DNA of 37,761 bases. Origin: Lachnospiraceae bacterium (GTDB lineage Bacteria > Bacillota_A > Clostridia > Lachnospirales > Lachnospiraceae). The DNA lies in NCBI GenBank assembly GCA_004556565.1, contig SFGN01000024.1, forward strand, positions 1 to 37,761, in the 5' to 3' direction. The notes beneath the pieces were generated by a model. It was given only the letters and a program-made list of their open reading frames with translations, made no database searches and was not told where the DNA came from. Below, piece after piece: positions 23,163-32,631 of this stretch (positions within the stretch are counted from its first letter, which is position 1; each line of letters begins with the position of its first letter). Both the position numbers and the translations under genes were made by a program.

Positions 23163-24953
23163 ATGAAAAAAAAGATCATGAAAAAGACACAAAAAATATT
23201 TGCATTATTGCTGGCATTCTGTCTGGCAGCAGGGACAGTGATGCCGGTCATGGCGGGAAACGGTCCGAATACCGGTGAGTATAGTATGGCTTGGATTCTG
23301 CTTCGCAGACCGGGGGAAGACGGTAACACGGTAACTGATATGATCTGGAGTCAGGATGAGGAAGAGGATATTCAGACTGTGGAAGGCATCAGCTATGAGC
23401 TTTCTTCCAATACACTTACTTTGAATAATGTAAATCTGCAGAATGCATGCCTGATCACCAATGAGATGGGTGATGACTTTAAAGTGAATCTGGTGGGAGA
23501 TAATCATCTTGATGCGGTGATTATCTGGGGATACGGCTATGGCGGTACATTGGAACTTACCGGAAACGGAAGCCTGACTCTTAATGAGGAGCTTAATGAG
23601 GGAAGCCCGATTATATTATATGCAGAAAGTGCAAGTGCGGCGTTTATCGTGGATTCTTCCGTGACGTTGAATATCTATAAGAAAAACAGTGACACTCCTG
23701 CTATTGTTGTCAATGACACCAGACTGGCGGAGAACGCAATTGTATTTAAAGGTAAAACGCAGGGGGATCTCGGAATCGATTCCGGTGAAGTACAGTTGGA
23801 GAAGCAGATGCTTGAGCGTCATGGCGGCGATGTCGTGACATTCGATATTTATACGAAAGACGGAGACGATGGCATATATGCCCTGCAGCAGTGGTGGTAT
23901 GTGGACGAGGAGAATGGCAATCGCGAAGAGCCTTCTAATTGGTCAGTATATGAGCTGATACCATGCGATAAAGTGGAAACGGGATACATTGCCGCAGAGG
24001 TTATTGGACAGATTGAAGGGGATGCAGTGCCTGAGGGATATACATCGACAGGCAGTCAGCAGCAGGCTCTGGAAGTATATGCGGGCGGTTCTTCAGCGAT
24101 AGTTAAGGAGACTGCAACGGGCAAAGAGTATGTGGTTGTATGGGAGTATTCTTTTGAAGAGAACAAAAGCTATTATGAGCTTTACGAGCCTGTTGTGGAG
24201 CTTCCGGAAAAAACATCAGACGGTGCCAACTATTGGTATTCCATTCCAACAGGCGTGACTTTCGATACGTACGAGATCCTTCCGGAAGGATATGAATATT
24301 GCTTAGAAGGAGGCAGCGGATTGTATAAGCACACGGCTACAGGAGGCAGCTCTTTAGTGTTAACACAGACACCTGGGGAGGCAGCTTCTGTCACAATCCC
24401 ATATCTCGATGTTGCAGAGAATGACTGGTATTATAATGCGGTGTGCTATAATTACCAGATTAAAACCATGACAGGTCTTGATGCGACCCATTTCGGAGCG
24501 AATGAAACACTGGCGCGTGCACAGTTTGCGGTGATTCTGCACCGGATGAATGATGCGCCGAAGGTAACGTACAAGGCAACATTCCCGGATGTGCCTGAGG
24601 GAATCTGGTTTACGGATGCAATTTTGTGGGCGGCGGATACAAAAGTGGTAACAGGCTATTCCGATACCGGCAAATTCGGACCGGCAGACAGAATCAACCG
24701 GGAACAGATGGCTGTTATGATGTATCGTTATGCGAATTACAAAAAATATGATACGAGTCAAAAGGCTGATTTTAGTAAATTCATGGATGCGGCAAAGGTA
24801 AGTACATTTGCAGAGGAAGCGATGCAGTGGGCAGTCGGAAACGGAATCATCACAGGAAAGGATAACGGAACAAGGCTCGACCCGCAGGGCAATGCCACAA
24901 GAGCAGAGTGCGCAGCCATTATCCAGAGATTCATAGAGAAATACGGGAAATAA
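23163..24953 (+). CDS. Secreted SLH-domain surface protein
   Basis: The 596-residue protein has a signal peptide (basic start, FALLLAFCLAAGTVMP, cut near residue 31), a beta-rich region at about 60-200 with turns like LTLNNVNLQN, FKVNLVGDNHLD and LELTGNGSLTLNE that suggest a beta-helix or carbohydrate-binding fold, a middle region of unknown type, and three SLH domains from about 413 to 596 (AENDWYYNAV, FPDVPEGIWFTDAI, AEEAMQWAVGNGIITGK). SLH domains bind secondary cell-wall polymer. Its SLH block closely resembles that of the GH84 protein at the right end. AGGAGG precedes the ATG. It follows the LuxR-type gene and probably answers to it. Confidence 0.85.
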   Translation: MKKKIMKKTQKIFALLLAFCLAAGTVMPVMAGNGPNTGEYSMAWILLRRPGEDGNTVTDMIWSQDEEEDIQTVEGISYELSSNTLTLNNVNLQNACLITNEMGDDFKVNLVGDNHLDAVIIWGYGYGGTLELTGNGSLTLNEELNEGSPIILYAESASAAFIVDSSVTLNIYKKNSDTPAIVVNDTRLAENAIVFKGKTQGDLGIDSGEVQLEKQMLERHGGDVVTFDIYTKDGDDGIYALQQWWYVDEENGNREEPSNWSVYELIPCDKVETGYIAAEVIGQIEGDAVPEGYTSTGSQQQALEVYAGGSSAIVKETATGKEYVVVWEYSFEENKSYYELYEPVVELPEKTSDGANYWYSIPTGVTFDTYEILPEGYEYCLEGGSGLYKHTATGGSSLVLTQTPGEAASVTIPYLDVAENDWYYNAVCYNYQIKTMTGLDATHFGANETLARAQFAVILHRMNDAPKVTYKATFPDVPEGIWFTDAILWAADTKVVTGYSDTGKFGPADRINREQMAVMMYRYANYKKYDTSQKADFSKFMDAAKVSTFAEEAMQWAVGNGIITGKDNGTRLDPQGNATRAECAAIIQRFIEKYGK

Positions 24954-24969
24954 GAGCGAGAGTTGAACT

Positions 24970-25004
24970 ACCGGGCAGAGAAAACGACCTTTGCCCGGTC
25001 TTTT
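24970..25004 (+). terminator. Rho-independent terminator after the SLH gene
   Basis: ACCGGGCA (24970-24977) pairs with TGCCCGGT (24992-24999) around a 14-base loop; CTTTT follows. Confidence 0.75.
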
Positions 25005-25038
25005 AATAATCTCGTGTGCGGAAAAAATGAAGAAGACC

Positions 25039-25067
25039 TTTACATAGCCGTGATTACAAACTATAAT
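25039..25067 (+). promoter_or_regulatory. Promoter of xpt
   Basis: TTTACA (25039-25044), 17 bases, TATAAT (25062-25067). The leader is under 30 bases, too short for a purine riboswitch. Confidence 0.7.
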
Positions 25068-25095
25068 ATCTGGAAAAAGGAAAGAGAGGCCGGTT

Positions 25096-25677
25096 ATGAA
25101 TTGTCTGGAGGAAAGAATTGTTAAAGACGGAATCGTAAGAGAAGGAAATGTGTTGAAGGTTGACAGTTTTCTGAACCATCAGATGGACATTGAATTATTT
25201 GACGAAATGGGAAAAGAATGGAAGAAGAGGTTTGCAGGAAAGAATATCAATAAAATTCTTACCATTGAAGCGTCCGGTATCGGGATCGCATGTATAGCCG
25301 CACAGCATTTCGGAGTTCCGGTTGTATTTGCAAAGAAAGCAAAGAGCATCAACCTGGAGGGCGAAATGTATGTGGCTGAAGTAGAGTCATTTACACATAA
25401 GTGTAAGAATCAGGTGATTGTCTCGAAGAAATTTCTGAACCCGGAGGATCATGTACTTATTATAGATGATTTTCTTGCTAACGGATGTGCGCTGCAGGGA
25501 CTGATTCAGATCGTTCAAGCCTCAGGGGCGACGGTCGAAGGAATCGGAATCGCCATCGAGAAAGGATTTCAGGCAGGCGGAAGAATGATCAGAAATCTCG
25601 GATTCCATATTGAATCCCTGGCGATTGTTGAAGCGATGGACAGTGAAACAGGAACAATTACATTCAGAGAACAATAA
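25096..25677 (+). CDS. xpt: Xanthine phosphoribosyltransferase
   Basis: The 193-residue protein is full length for Xpt. It has the opening MNCLEERIVKDGIVREGNVL, VDSFLNHQMD, the TIEASGIGIA segment and the PRPP loop VLIIDDFLANGCALQGLI. It converts xanthine and PRPP to XMP in purine salvage in the cytoplasm. It stands alone between two terminators. No xanthine permease gene follows, unlike the common xpt-pbuX pair. Confidence 0.95.
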   Translation: MNCLEERIVKDGIVREGNVLKVDSFLNHQMDIELFDEMGKEWKKRFAGKNINKILTIEASGIGIACIAAQHFGVPVVFAKKAKSINLEGEMYVAEVESFTHKCKNQVIVSKKFLNPEDHVLIIDDFLANGCALQGLIQIVQASGATVEGIGIAIEKGFQAGGRMIRNLGFHIESLAIVEAMDSETGTITFREQ

Positions 25678-25681
25678 TAAA

Positions 25682-25711
25682 TGCCCCCACGGTTTTAAAA
25701 CCGTGGGGGCA
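25682..25711. terminator. Convergent bidirectional terminator
   Basis: TGCCCCCACGGTTTT and its exact reverse complement form a 15-bp stem between xpt (+) and the RelA/SpoT-domain gene (-). The T-rich side (TTTATTATT) is on the minus strand. Confidence 0.8.
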
Positions 25712-25715
25712 GCTG

Positions 25716-26492
25716 TTATCTCTGTTCTTCTTTTTCCTGTTTCATCCTGCGGAAATAAGAGCTCATCTCGTCGGCCATTCCGGATAGGCGGTTCAGCAGC
25801 TTGGAGAAATCCTTCAGCATTTCATCATCCTTATAATATGGATAGACAATGTCATGGTCGATTTCACTCCACCCTTCTTCAAAAAGCGTCCTGCCCTGGA
25901 TTTCCACATAATATCCTTTGAATTTTATTATATAGTGAAGAGAACGGTAAATGCCCCCTGCCATTATATCGATTTCTTTAGCGTCATAAATACGGCTGTC
26001 GCCGGAGCGCTTATAGACTTTCGGCCTCTCGGCGATATAATAGTGATTTATATCATCATCAAAATCTTCAATTCTGTCTTCCACATAAATGTCAGGATTG
26101 TTTTCAAAAGTCTGTGTAATATACCGGTGGAAATAAATCCAGTCCTCACGATACAGGAAGAAGACACGGATGCCGATCAAATCTGTGATATACTTATAAA
26201 AATTTGTATGATTGATATCGGCAAACTTGTCCGGATTTTCTTTTTTCTTCCGTATGATTTTCTCAAGTAAATGTCCCGGCTTTTTTGTGCGGTAGCGGTA
26301 CGAATGAATCCCTGCCTTGTCAATATCGTAAAGATAATCATTGATAAAGTCTTTCCCGATATCCCGTAGATGCTCTTCGATCTTCAGGTATTCTCTCACG
26401 ATAGCTTCCAATTCATCCCATGTAATATCTGCTTTTTCCAGATCTGTTTCTGTCATGTTATAAGTCGATAAAAAAGTTTTTTTGTCTATCAT
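25716..26492 (-). CDS. RelA/SpoT-domain protein (small alarmone synthetase-like)
   Basis: The 258-residue protein has the ppGpp-synthetase fold: KKPGHLLEKIIRKKK, FYKYITDLIGIRVFFLY, YRSLHYIIKFKGYYVEIQGR and FEEGWSEIDHDIVYP. It has no HD hydrolase, TGS or ACT domain, so it is a stand-alone synthetase-type enzyme that would transfer pyrophosphate from ATP to GTP or GDP. Some members of the family carry out other nucleotide transfers. A possible minus-strand promoter is at 26563-26591. Not obviously in an operon. Confidence 0.88.
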   Translation of the reverse strand: MIDKKTFLSTYNMTETDLEKADITWDELEAIVREYLKIEEHLRDIGKDFINDYLYDIDKAGIHSYRYRTKKPGHLLEKIIRKKKENPDKFADINHTNFYKYITDLIGIRVFFLYREDWIYFHRYITQTFENNPDIYVEDRIEDFDDDINHYYIAERPKVYKRSGDSRIYDAKEIDIMAGGIYRSLHYIIKFKGYYVEIQGRTLFEEGWSEIDHDIVYPYYKDDEMLKDFSKLLNRLSGMADEMSSYFRRMKQEKEEQR

Positions 26493-26562
26493 ATTTCCCC
26501 CGAATACGTTTATAAATATAGTCCGGCCGAAGCTGTAACTGTTATTTTTATGATTCTCGAAT

Positions 26563-26591
26563 AGTATAGCATATTAATCGGCGATTTTCCA
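26563..26591 (-). promoter_or_regulatory. Possible promoter of the RelA/SpoT-domain gene
   Basis: On the minus strand, TGGAAA (26591-26586), 17 bases, TATACT (26568-26563). The -35 is weak. Confidence 0.35.
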
Positions 26592-26607
26592 TATTGTCAG
26601 ATGACAT

Positions 26608-26730
26608 ATGCGGCTGTCGCCCGATACTGTTCAGATCGGTGCCACAAAACGTGGCGGCTCTGCGGCATACATGTTCGGCGGAACTGTTCACAGTATCCGT
26701 GTTTATGGTACTATATTAAGTCAGAAAACA
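26608..26730 (+). pseudogene. Remnant of a LamG/concanavalin-like lectin domain
   Basis: The frame reads SPDTVQIGATKRGGSAAYMF, then GGTVHSIRVYGTILSQ. The F/V-x-I-G ... FxGTIxxVRIYxRxLS pattern is the last strands of a LamG-type sugar-binding domain, as found in sialidases and other large glycosidases. There is no start, signal peptide or rest of the domain, and the reading decays after about residue 40. Confidence 0.45.
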
Positions 26731-26921
26731 TTTTCATCCTGCATTGACATATGGCTAACCCATGAGTACTATATACGTATTCGGGAACACCTGTCGGCGA
26801 GTATTATTCACCTATAAAATTGACACAATTATCTGTAAAAGCAGTCTATCGGTCAAGGGTGATTTTTTGTAGAATAATGATATAATAAAGAAGTATCAAA
26901 AACAGCAGAAGGGAGAAAAAC

Positions 26922-27635
26922 ATGTTAAGAATAGAGCATTTGACAAAGACTTATGGAGGGAAAAGAGCGGTGGATGATCTTTCTCTCCACATCCTGCCGG
27001 GAGAAATTTACGGGTTTATCGGGCACAACGGTGCCGGTAAGACCACTACGATCAAAGCAGCCTGCGGCATTTTACAGTATGATAGTGGGGAGATTTACGT
27101 GGACGGCATTTCAATTAAGGAAAATCCTCTGGAATGTAAGTCAAAGCTTGCTTACATTCCGGATAATCCTGACCTGTATGAGTTTATGACAGGTATCCAG
27201 TTCTTAAATTTCGTCGCTGATATTTTCGGTGTCAGTGCATCCGACCGGCAGAGCCGCATCCGCAGATACGCGGATGCCTTTGAACTCACCGCCGATCTTG
27301 CACAGCCGGTTTCTGCCTATTCCCACGGTATGAAACAGAAACTTGCAATTATTTCTGCGCTGATCCATGAACCAAAACTGATTATTATGGACGAACCGTT
27401 TGTCGGGCTTGACCCGAAGGCTTCCCACCTGCTCAAGGAGATAATGAGGGAAATCTGTGACGGCGGCGGGGCGATTTTCTTTTCCACCCATGTCCTTGAG
27501 GTGGCGGAAAAACTCTGCGATAAGGTTGCTATTATCAAGGGAGGCAGGCTTATCAAATCCGGCACAATGGAAGAGGTAAAAGGTGACACTTCCCTCGAAA
27601 CGGTATTTTTGGAACTGGAGGACGACCATGACTAG
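26922..27635 (+). CDS. ABC transporter ATP-binding protein
   Basis: The 237-residue protein has GHNGAGKT at 34-41 (Walker A), SHGMKQK at 134-140 (a signature with H-G-M-K-Q in place of the common GGQ), LIIMDE at 153-158 (Walker B) and H190 (switch). It is of the BcrA/CcmA drug- or lipid-export type. GGGAGA lies before the ATG. The permease gene starts 8 bases before its stop. Confidence 0.92.
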   Translation: MLRIEHLTKTYGGKRAVDDLSLHILPGEIYGFIGHNGAGKTTTIKAACGILQYDSGEIYVDGISIKENPLECKSKLAYIPDNPDLYEFMTGIQFLNFVADIFGVSASDRQSRIRRYADAFELTADLAQPVSAYSHGMKQKLAIISALIHEPKLIIMDEPFVGLDPKASHLLKEIMREICDGGGAIFFSTHVLEVAEKLCDKVAIIKGGRLIKSGTMEEVKGDTSLETVFLELEDDHD

Positions 27636-29223
27636 AATATTATTCAAAAAACAAATGATGGAGTTGTTTTCTTTTTTCTGGCTGGATAAGAAAAAGAATA
27701 AAAAAAGAACCGGAATTAGTCTGGTATTTTCGATACTGCTGTACCTGGCATTGTTTGGCGTGATGGCACTGGTATTTTACATTCTTGCGGATATGCTGTG
27801 TGAACCGTTGGTCATGGCAGAGGTGGGGTGGCTTTATTTTGCAATGACCGGCCTTGTCGGAGTCGCACTTGGTGCTTTCGGAAGTATATTTAATACATAC
27901 GCAGGTCTTTACCTGGCAAAAGACAACTCCTTTTTGCTGGCAATGCCGATCCCTCCATCCAGAATCCTGACGGTGCGGTTGTCCGGCGTGTATGCGATGG
28001 GGCTCTTGTATGAGCTGCTGGTGATGATTCCCGTACTAATCAAATACTTCATGATTGCAAAACCGGGAGTCCTCACAATTGTATCTGCCATATGGGTGAC
28101 ATTTGTACTTTCTGTGTTCGTGCTGATTCTCTCGGCCGTTCTTGGGTGGGTGGTAGCACTGATCAGTGCAAAAACGAAGCATAAGAGCCTGATTACCGTG
28201 GCTTTATCCCTTGTTTTTATCTGCGGTTATTATTATCTTTACGGTATGGCGGCGGGGATGTTGCAGGATATTGTAATGAATCCGCAGGATGCCGGCAATT
28301 TTCTGAAAGGCAGCTTTTCACCCCTGTATCACATGGGACTGGCAGCAGAGGGAAATATGATGTCACTGCTGTTCTTCACCGTTGTTGTATTTGTCATGTT
28401 CGGCATCGTTTATCTGATTTTGGCAAAGAGCTATACGAAAATCATAACAACAAATAAAGGTGAGGCGAAGGTACAGTACAAGGAGCAGCGCGCCGAAGTT
28501 CGGTCTGTGGGAAATGCCCTTCTTGGAAAAGAGTTCCGCCGTTTCCTCGGAAGCCCGAATTACATGCTGAACTGCGGGCTCGGCATTCTCATTATGATCG
28601 TTGCGGCTGCAGCATTGCTTATCAAAGCAGACGCGGTAATGAGTGTACTGCTCCTTATGTTTCCGGGAAGCAAAGATATGTTGCTCCTCATTGCAGCAGC
28701 AGCAATCTGCCTGCTGGCTTCCATGAATGATATGACGGCACCTTCTGTGTCGTTGGAAGGGAAAAATCTGTGGATCGTACAGGCGTTTCCGGTATCCGGA
28801 CGTCAGGTGCTGATGGCTAAGCTGAAACTGCAGCTCATTCTCACGCTGACACCGGCTGCCTTGTTGACAGCCAGCGTGGAATTGTTGCTGAAACCGTCAC
28901 CTACATTTGCATTCCTCATTCCTCTGGCTGTGGCAGTGTTCATTTTGTTTATGGCAGCTTTCGGGTTATTCATGAATCTGAAAATGCCGAACCTTACATG
29001 GACAAGCGAGATTGTCCCGATTAAACAGAGCGTAAGTGTCATGATTGTATTGTTTGGCGGATGGGCAGTGATCGTAGCTTTTGGCGGTGCATATTATCTG
29101 CTGATGAATATTTTAAGCCCTGCGGTTTATCTGTTATTGTCGACCCTTCTGCTTCTGGCGGTATCGGCAGTTCTCCTGGGGTGGATCAGAAACAAAGGTG
29201 CACGGATTTTTGAGACGCTTTAA
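27628..29223 (+). CDS. ABC-2-type transporter permease
   Basis: The 531-residue protein has about twelve membrane helices in two halves (about 30-190 and 210-530) with a cytosolic loop near 255-300. It belongs with the large BcrB-like exporter permeases paired with the ATP-binding protein upstream. The start at 27628 is chosen because GGAGG lies 6-7 bases upstream; a longer frame opens at 27583. The substrate is unknown. A terminator follows at 29394. Confidence 0.85.
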   Translation: MTRILFKKQMMELFSFFWLDKKKNKKRTGISLVFSILLYLALFGVMALVFYILADMLCEPLVMAEVGWLYFAMTGLVGVALGAFGSIFNTYAGLYLAKDNSFLLAMPIPPSRILTVRLSGVYAMGLLYELLVMIPVLIKYFMIAKPGVLTIVSAIWVTFVLSVFVLILSAVLGWVVALISAKTKHKSLITVALSLVFICGYYYLYGMAAGMLQDIVMNPQDAGNFLKGSFSPLYHMGLAAEGNMMSLLFFTVVVFVMFGIVYLILAKSYTKIITTNKGEAKVQYKEQRAEVRSVGNALLGKEFRRFLGSPNYMLNCGLGILIMIVAAAALLIKADAVMSVLLLMFPGSKDMLLLIAAAAICLLASMNDMTAPSVSLEGKNLWIVQAFPVSGRQVLMAKLKLQLILTLTPAALLTASVELLLKPSPTFAFLIPLAVAVFILFMAAFGLFMNLKMPNLTWTSEIVPIKQSVSVMIVLFGGWAVIVAFGGAYYLLMNILSPAVYLLLSTLLLLAVSAVLLGWIRNKGARIFETL

Positions 29224-29393
29224 GAAAGAAGTATATCCAGATTTCTTTATGGCTCCTTCCTGCCCGGCATATACGGCACATCCCTCAACCGCAATCATGC
29301 TCTGCGGGGAGTATATGAGGAAATGGGAAGTCAGAGATCCCCTGCGGTGGCAGTGGAAGCCATTAAAGATTCTGAATGAACTTAATTACGCCT

Positions 29394-29421
29394 TTATTCT
29401 GAAAAATAAAGAGGCTTTTGT
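29394..29421 (+). terminator. Probable terminator after the ABC operon
   Basis: GCCTTTATT and AATAAAGAGGC pair with a 2-base bulge around a short loop, followed by TTTTGTG. The 170 bases between the permease stop and this hairpin hold no convincing gene. Confidence 0.5.
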
Positions 29422-29492
29422 GTAATGAATTATCGGTGAGGGATTTCAGTCTGTCAGACCGGAATCAGAGAAAAACAATCGGGAGAATAAGC

Positions 29493-30077
29493 ATGAAATT
29501 ACATTATAAAGGAAAATATGATTTGAAACCGGAATCGCTTCCACACGGTGAACATATGCCGGGAGCTGTTAAATTTAAGGAAGCATCGGATATGAAACAA
29601 TTATCACTGATTGCAAATGGGATGAGTGTGATAATTACGATACTGCTTATTATTCTTGCGTTTATTAGATGCAGATTCTACATGAAGGAAGAATACTGGC
29701 AGATATTATTTGGATGTCTGATCCCGTTGCTTACACTTTTTCCTCACGAACTGCTCCATGCAGTATGCTTTAAGAAGGACGTATATCTATATACTAATTT
29801 GTCTCAGGGTGTACTCTTCGTGGTCGGTCCGGAAACAATGAGCAAGGGAAGATTTATATTCATGTCATTATTGCCCAACATCGTGTTTGGCATTGTCCCA
29901 TATATCATAGGAATGGTGTGCCCGAGGCTGGTGTTCCTTCTTGTGTTCGGAGCTCTGGCGACAGGAATGGGTGCGGGAGATTATTATAATGTATTTAATG
30001 CGGTAACACAAATGCCAAAAGGCGCAAGAACATATCTGTATCAGTTTAATTCTTACTGGTACATGCCGGAGGAATAA
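29493..30077 (+). CDS. DUF3267 membrane zincin-like protein
   Basis: The 194-residue protein has four hydrophobic helices (about 42-62, 70-85, 122-145, 148-168) and a FPHELLH motif (HExxH type) at the end of the second, the zinc-site pattern of DUF3267 putative metalloproteases. The ATG at 29493 has GGGAG 8 bases upstream; the frame is open from 29418. It is followed after 8 bases by the acetyltransferase remnant. Target is unknown. Confidence 0.8.
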   Translation: MKLHYKGKYDLKPESLPHGEHMPGAVKFKEASDMKQLSLIANGMSVIITILLIILAFIRCRFYMKEEYWQILFGCLIPLLTLFPHELLHAVCFKKDVYLYTNLSQGVLFVVGPETMSKGRFIFMSLLPNIVFGIVPYIIGMVCPRLVFLLVFGALATGMGAGDYYNVFNAVTQMPKGARTYLYQFNSYWYMPEE

Positions 30078-30085
30078 GTATAGAG

Positions 30086-30523
30086 ATGAAAATTGAACGA
30101 GTATATATCCAAGATGCAGAAGAACTTCTTTCAATATATGCACCGTATGTTCGGGATACGGCAATATCATTTGAATATGAAGTTCCTTCTTTGACTGAAT
30201 TTCAAGAAAGAATAAGAAAAATTTCATCATTACTGCCGTATATAAAGGCGGTAGAGGAAAAAGAGATTCTTGGATATGCTTATGCTGATAAATTCAAAAA
30301 CAGGAAAGCCTACGATTGGTCTGTAGAAGTGACCGTCTATGTAAGACAGGATTCTAGAAGGTCGGGTATCGGAAAACTGCTTTATAGAACCCTGGAAGAA
30401 TCTTTGCAACGTATTGGTATCCTGAATATGAATGCCTGTATTGCAGTTCCAAGAGAAGCTATTGTTTTTAGAAACGGAATGCTGACCCAATGTAAGGAGA
30501 AAAATACAACAAAAAATCGGTAG
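30086..30523 (+). pseudogene. Truncated GNAT acetyltransferase, phosphinothricin-acetyltransferase-like
   Basis: The 145-residue frame begins as a normal Pat-type N-acetyltransferase (VYIQDAEELLSIYAPYVRDT, then WSVEVTVYVRQDSRRSGIGK, an acetyl-CoA loop) up to NMNACIAVPR. There the usual tail, which carries the rest of the GNAT core (SVxFHxxLGF... YKFxRWYDMVW in relatives), is replaced by 22 unrelated residues. Relatives are about 165-185 residues long. An internal deletion or frameshift is likely, so activity is doubtful. Confidence 0.65.
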
Positions 30524-30568
30524 AAAAGAAAAATTTTGTTAAATTTTCGACAACGTAAAACTTTGGAC

Positions 30569-30597
30569 TATACATTTTCAAAATTATCCTGTATAAT
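30569..30597 (+). promoter_or_regulatory. Promoter of pckA
   Basis: TATACA (30569-30574), 17 bases, TATAAT (30592-30597), leaving a leader of about 150 bases. Confidence 0.55.
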
Positions 30598-30750
30598 AAT
30601 GGCGATTAATAAAACATTGATGTTCCGGAAGGGGTTGATTCCATCATGATTCTTCTCTTTTCATACGATTAACTAAGGCATTTAGATACAGGAATATCAG
30701 TGGGGATATTTATTAATTCAGAAAATTTTAAAGAAAGAGGTCAATAACAG

Positions 30751-32355
30751 ATGTCAAACATTAATTTGGAAAAGTATGGTATTACCGGAACTACTGAGAT
30801 CGTATACAATCCTTCTTACGAAGCATTATACGAGGAAGAGACCAAAGCCGGTCTGGAAGGTTTTGAAAAGGGACAGGAAAGTGAACTTGGTGCTATTAAC
30901 GTCATGACAGGTATCTATACTGGTCGTTCTCCTAAAGACAAATATATTGTTATGGATGAGAACTCTAAAGACACAGTATGGTGGACTTCTGATGAATATA
31001 AAAATGATAACCACCCGGTTACTCCTGAAGTATGGGATGAGATCAAGAAGATAGCAAAGGAAGAGCTTTCCAACAAGAGACTGTTTGTTGTAGATGCATT
31101 CTGCGGCGCTAACAAAGATACAAGAATGGCAATCCGTTTCATCGTAGAAGTTGCATGGCAGGCTCATTTCGTTACAAATATGTTCATCAGACCGACAGCA
31201 GAAGAGCTTGAAAACTTTGAGCCTGATTTCGTTGTTTACAATGCATCCAAGGCTAAAGTTGAAAACTACAAAGAATTAGGTCTTAATTCTGAGACAGCTG
31301 TAGTATTTAACATTACAAGCAAAGAACAGGTTATCGTTAATACATGGTACGGCGGAGAAATGAAGAAAGGTATGTTCTCTATGATGAACTACTTCCTTCC
31401 GCTTAAGGGAATCGCTTCCATGCACTGCTCTGCAAATACAGACATGAACGGCGAGAACACAGCTATTTTCTTCGGTCTTTCAGGAACAGGTAAGACAACT
31501 CTGTCAACAGATCCGAAGCGTCTCCTTATTGGTGATGACGAGCACGGCTGGGATGACAAAGGTGTATTCAACTTCGAGGGCGGATGCTACGCTAAGGTTA
31601 TCAACCTGGATAAAGAGTCTGAGCCTGATATTTACAATGCGATCAGACGTAACGCTCTGTTAGAGAATGTTACTCTGGATGCAGACGGAAAGATCGACTT
31701 TGCAGATAAGAGCGTAACAGAGAATACACGTGTATCTTACCCGATCGACCACATTGATAATATTGTACGTCCGGTTTCGACAGCTCCGGCAGCAAAGAAC
31801 GTTATCTTCCTTTCCGCAGATGCGTTTGGAGTACTTCCGCCGGTATCTATCCTGACACCGGAACAGACAAAATACTACTTCCTGTCCGGATTTACAGCAA
31901 AACTTGCCGGAACAGAACGTGGAATTACAGAGCCGACACCGACATTCTCAGCTTGCTTCGGACAGGCATTCCTTGAACTGCACCCGACAAAATACGCTGA
32001 AGAACTCGTTAAGAAGATGGAAGAGAACGGATCCAAGGCATACCTTGTTAACACAGGATGGAATGGAACAGGAAAACGTATCTCTATCCGTGACACACGT
32101 GGTATCATCGATGCAATCCTTGACGGATCTATCGAAAAGGCATCTACAAAGACTATCCCGTACTTCAACTTTGAAGTTCCGACAGAGCTTCCGGGTGTAG
32201 ATACCAACATTCTTGATCCTCGTGACACATATGCAGATGCAGCTGATTGGGAAGTAAAAGCAAAAGACCTTGCAGGACGTTTCATTAAGAACTTTGCAAA
32301 ATATGAAGGAAATGAAGCTGGTAAAGCTCTGGTTAGTGCCGGCCCGCAGTTATAA
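30751..32355 (+). CDS. pckA: Phosphoenolpyruvate carboxykinase (ATP)
   Basis: The 534-residue protein is full length for the ATP-dependent enzyme. It shows TGRSPKDKYIV, the kinase P-loop GLSGTGKTTLSTDP near residues 241-254, IGDDEHGWDDKGVFNFEGGC and the C-terminal ISIRDTRGIIDAILDGSI. It interconverts oxaloacetate and PEP with ADP/ATP in the cytoplasm; in gut anaerobes it often runs in the CO2-fixing direction. AGAGG precedes the ATG. It stands alone with its own promoter and terminator. Confidence 0.97.
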   Translation: MSNINLEKYGITGTTEIVYNPSYEALYEEETKAGLEGFEKGQESELGAINVMTGIYTGRSPKDKYIVMDENSKDTVWWTSDEYKNDNHPVTPEVWDEIKKIAKEELSNKRLFVVDAFCGANKDTRMAIRFIVEVAWQAHFVTNMFIRPTAEELENFEPDFVVYNASKAKVENYKELGLNSETAVVFNITSKEQVIVNTWYGGEMKKGMFSMMNYFLPLKGIASMHCSANTDMNGENTAIFFGLSGTGKTTLSTDPKRLLIGDDEHGWDDKGVFNFEGGCYAKVINLDKESEPDIYNAIRRNALLENVTLDADGKIDFADKSVTENTRVSYPIDHIDNIVRPVSTAPAAKNVIFLSADAFGVLPPVSILTPEQTKYYFLSGFTAKLAGTERGITEPTPTFSACFGQAFLELHPTKYAEELVKKMEENGSKAYLVNTGWNGTGKRISIRDTRGIIDAILDGSIEKASTKTIPYFNFEVPTELPGVDTNILDPRDTYADAADWEVKAKDLAGRFIKNFAKYEGNEAGKALVSAGPQL

Positions 32356-32389
32356 TTCATATTTATAAAAAGACTAAGCAAACCATTCA

Positions 32390-32417
32390 CCCCCGGCAGG
32401 TTACTGCCGGGGGTTTT
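32390..32417 (+). terminator. Rho-independent terminator of pckA
   Basis: CCCCCGGCAG (32390-32399), loop GTTA, CTGCCGGGGG (32404-32413), TTTT. Confidence 0.9.
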
Positions 32418-32553
32418 GTGGATTTGTACAGCCGTAAAAAGCAGTCGGCGGCAGTAACTTTCGGAGATATGAATACAGTGAAGAAATTTTTCGGGTTATT
32501 GAGAGGGAAGTTAACATTCCGCATATGTAAATGTTAAAAATAATTTGTGAATA

Positions 32554-32582
32554 TTGACAATATATTACATAAGAGGTATCCT
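32554..32582 (+). promoter_or_regulatory. Promoter of the GH84 gene
   Basis: TTGACA (32554-32559), 17 bases, TATCCT (32577-32582). This shows the upstream TTG codon is promoter, not the translation start. Confidence 0.7.
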
Positions 32583-32631
32583 TATATTGGAGATTATGAC
32601 GAAAACTAAAAATGAACGGAGGCTTGAAAGA

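Larger units (their letters stand above)
26493..26921. other. 429-base interval with a lectin-domain remnant
   Basis: It contains a divergent promoter region for the RelA/SpoT-domain gene, a LamG-like remnant and, before the ABC gene, a TATAAT at 26881-26886 without a clear -35. Confidence 0.5.

Noticed and set aside
25005..25095. Purine riboswitch upstream of xpt, expected in many Firmicutes
   Set aside because: The leader is under 30 bases after a clear promoter and has no conserved aptamer core.
29198..29425. 75-codon frame after the ABC permease
   Set aside because: It starts inside the permease gene, resembles no family I know and ends across a terminator-like hairpin; probably chance or a remnant.
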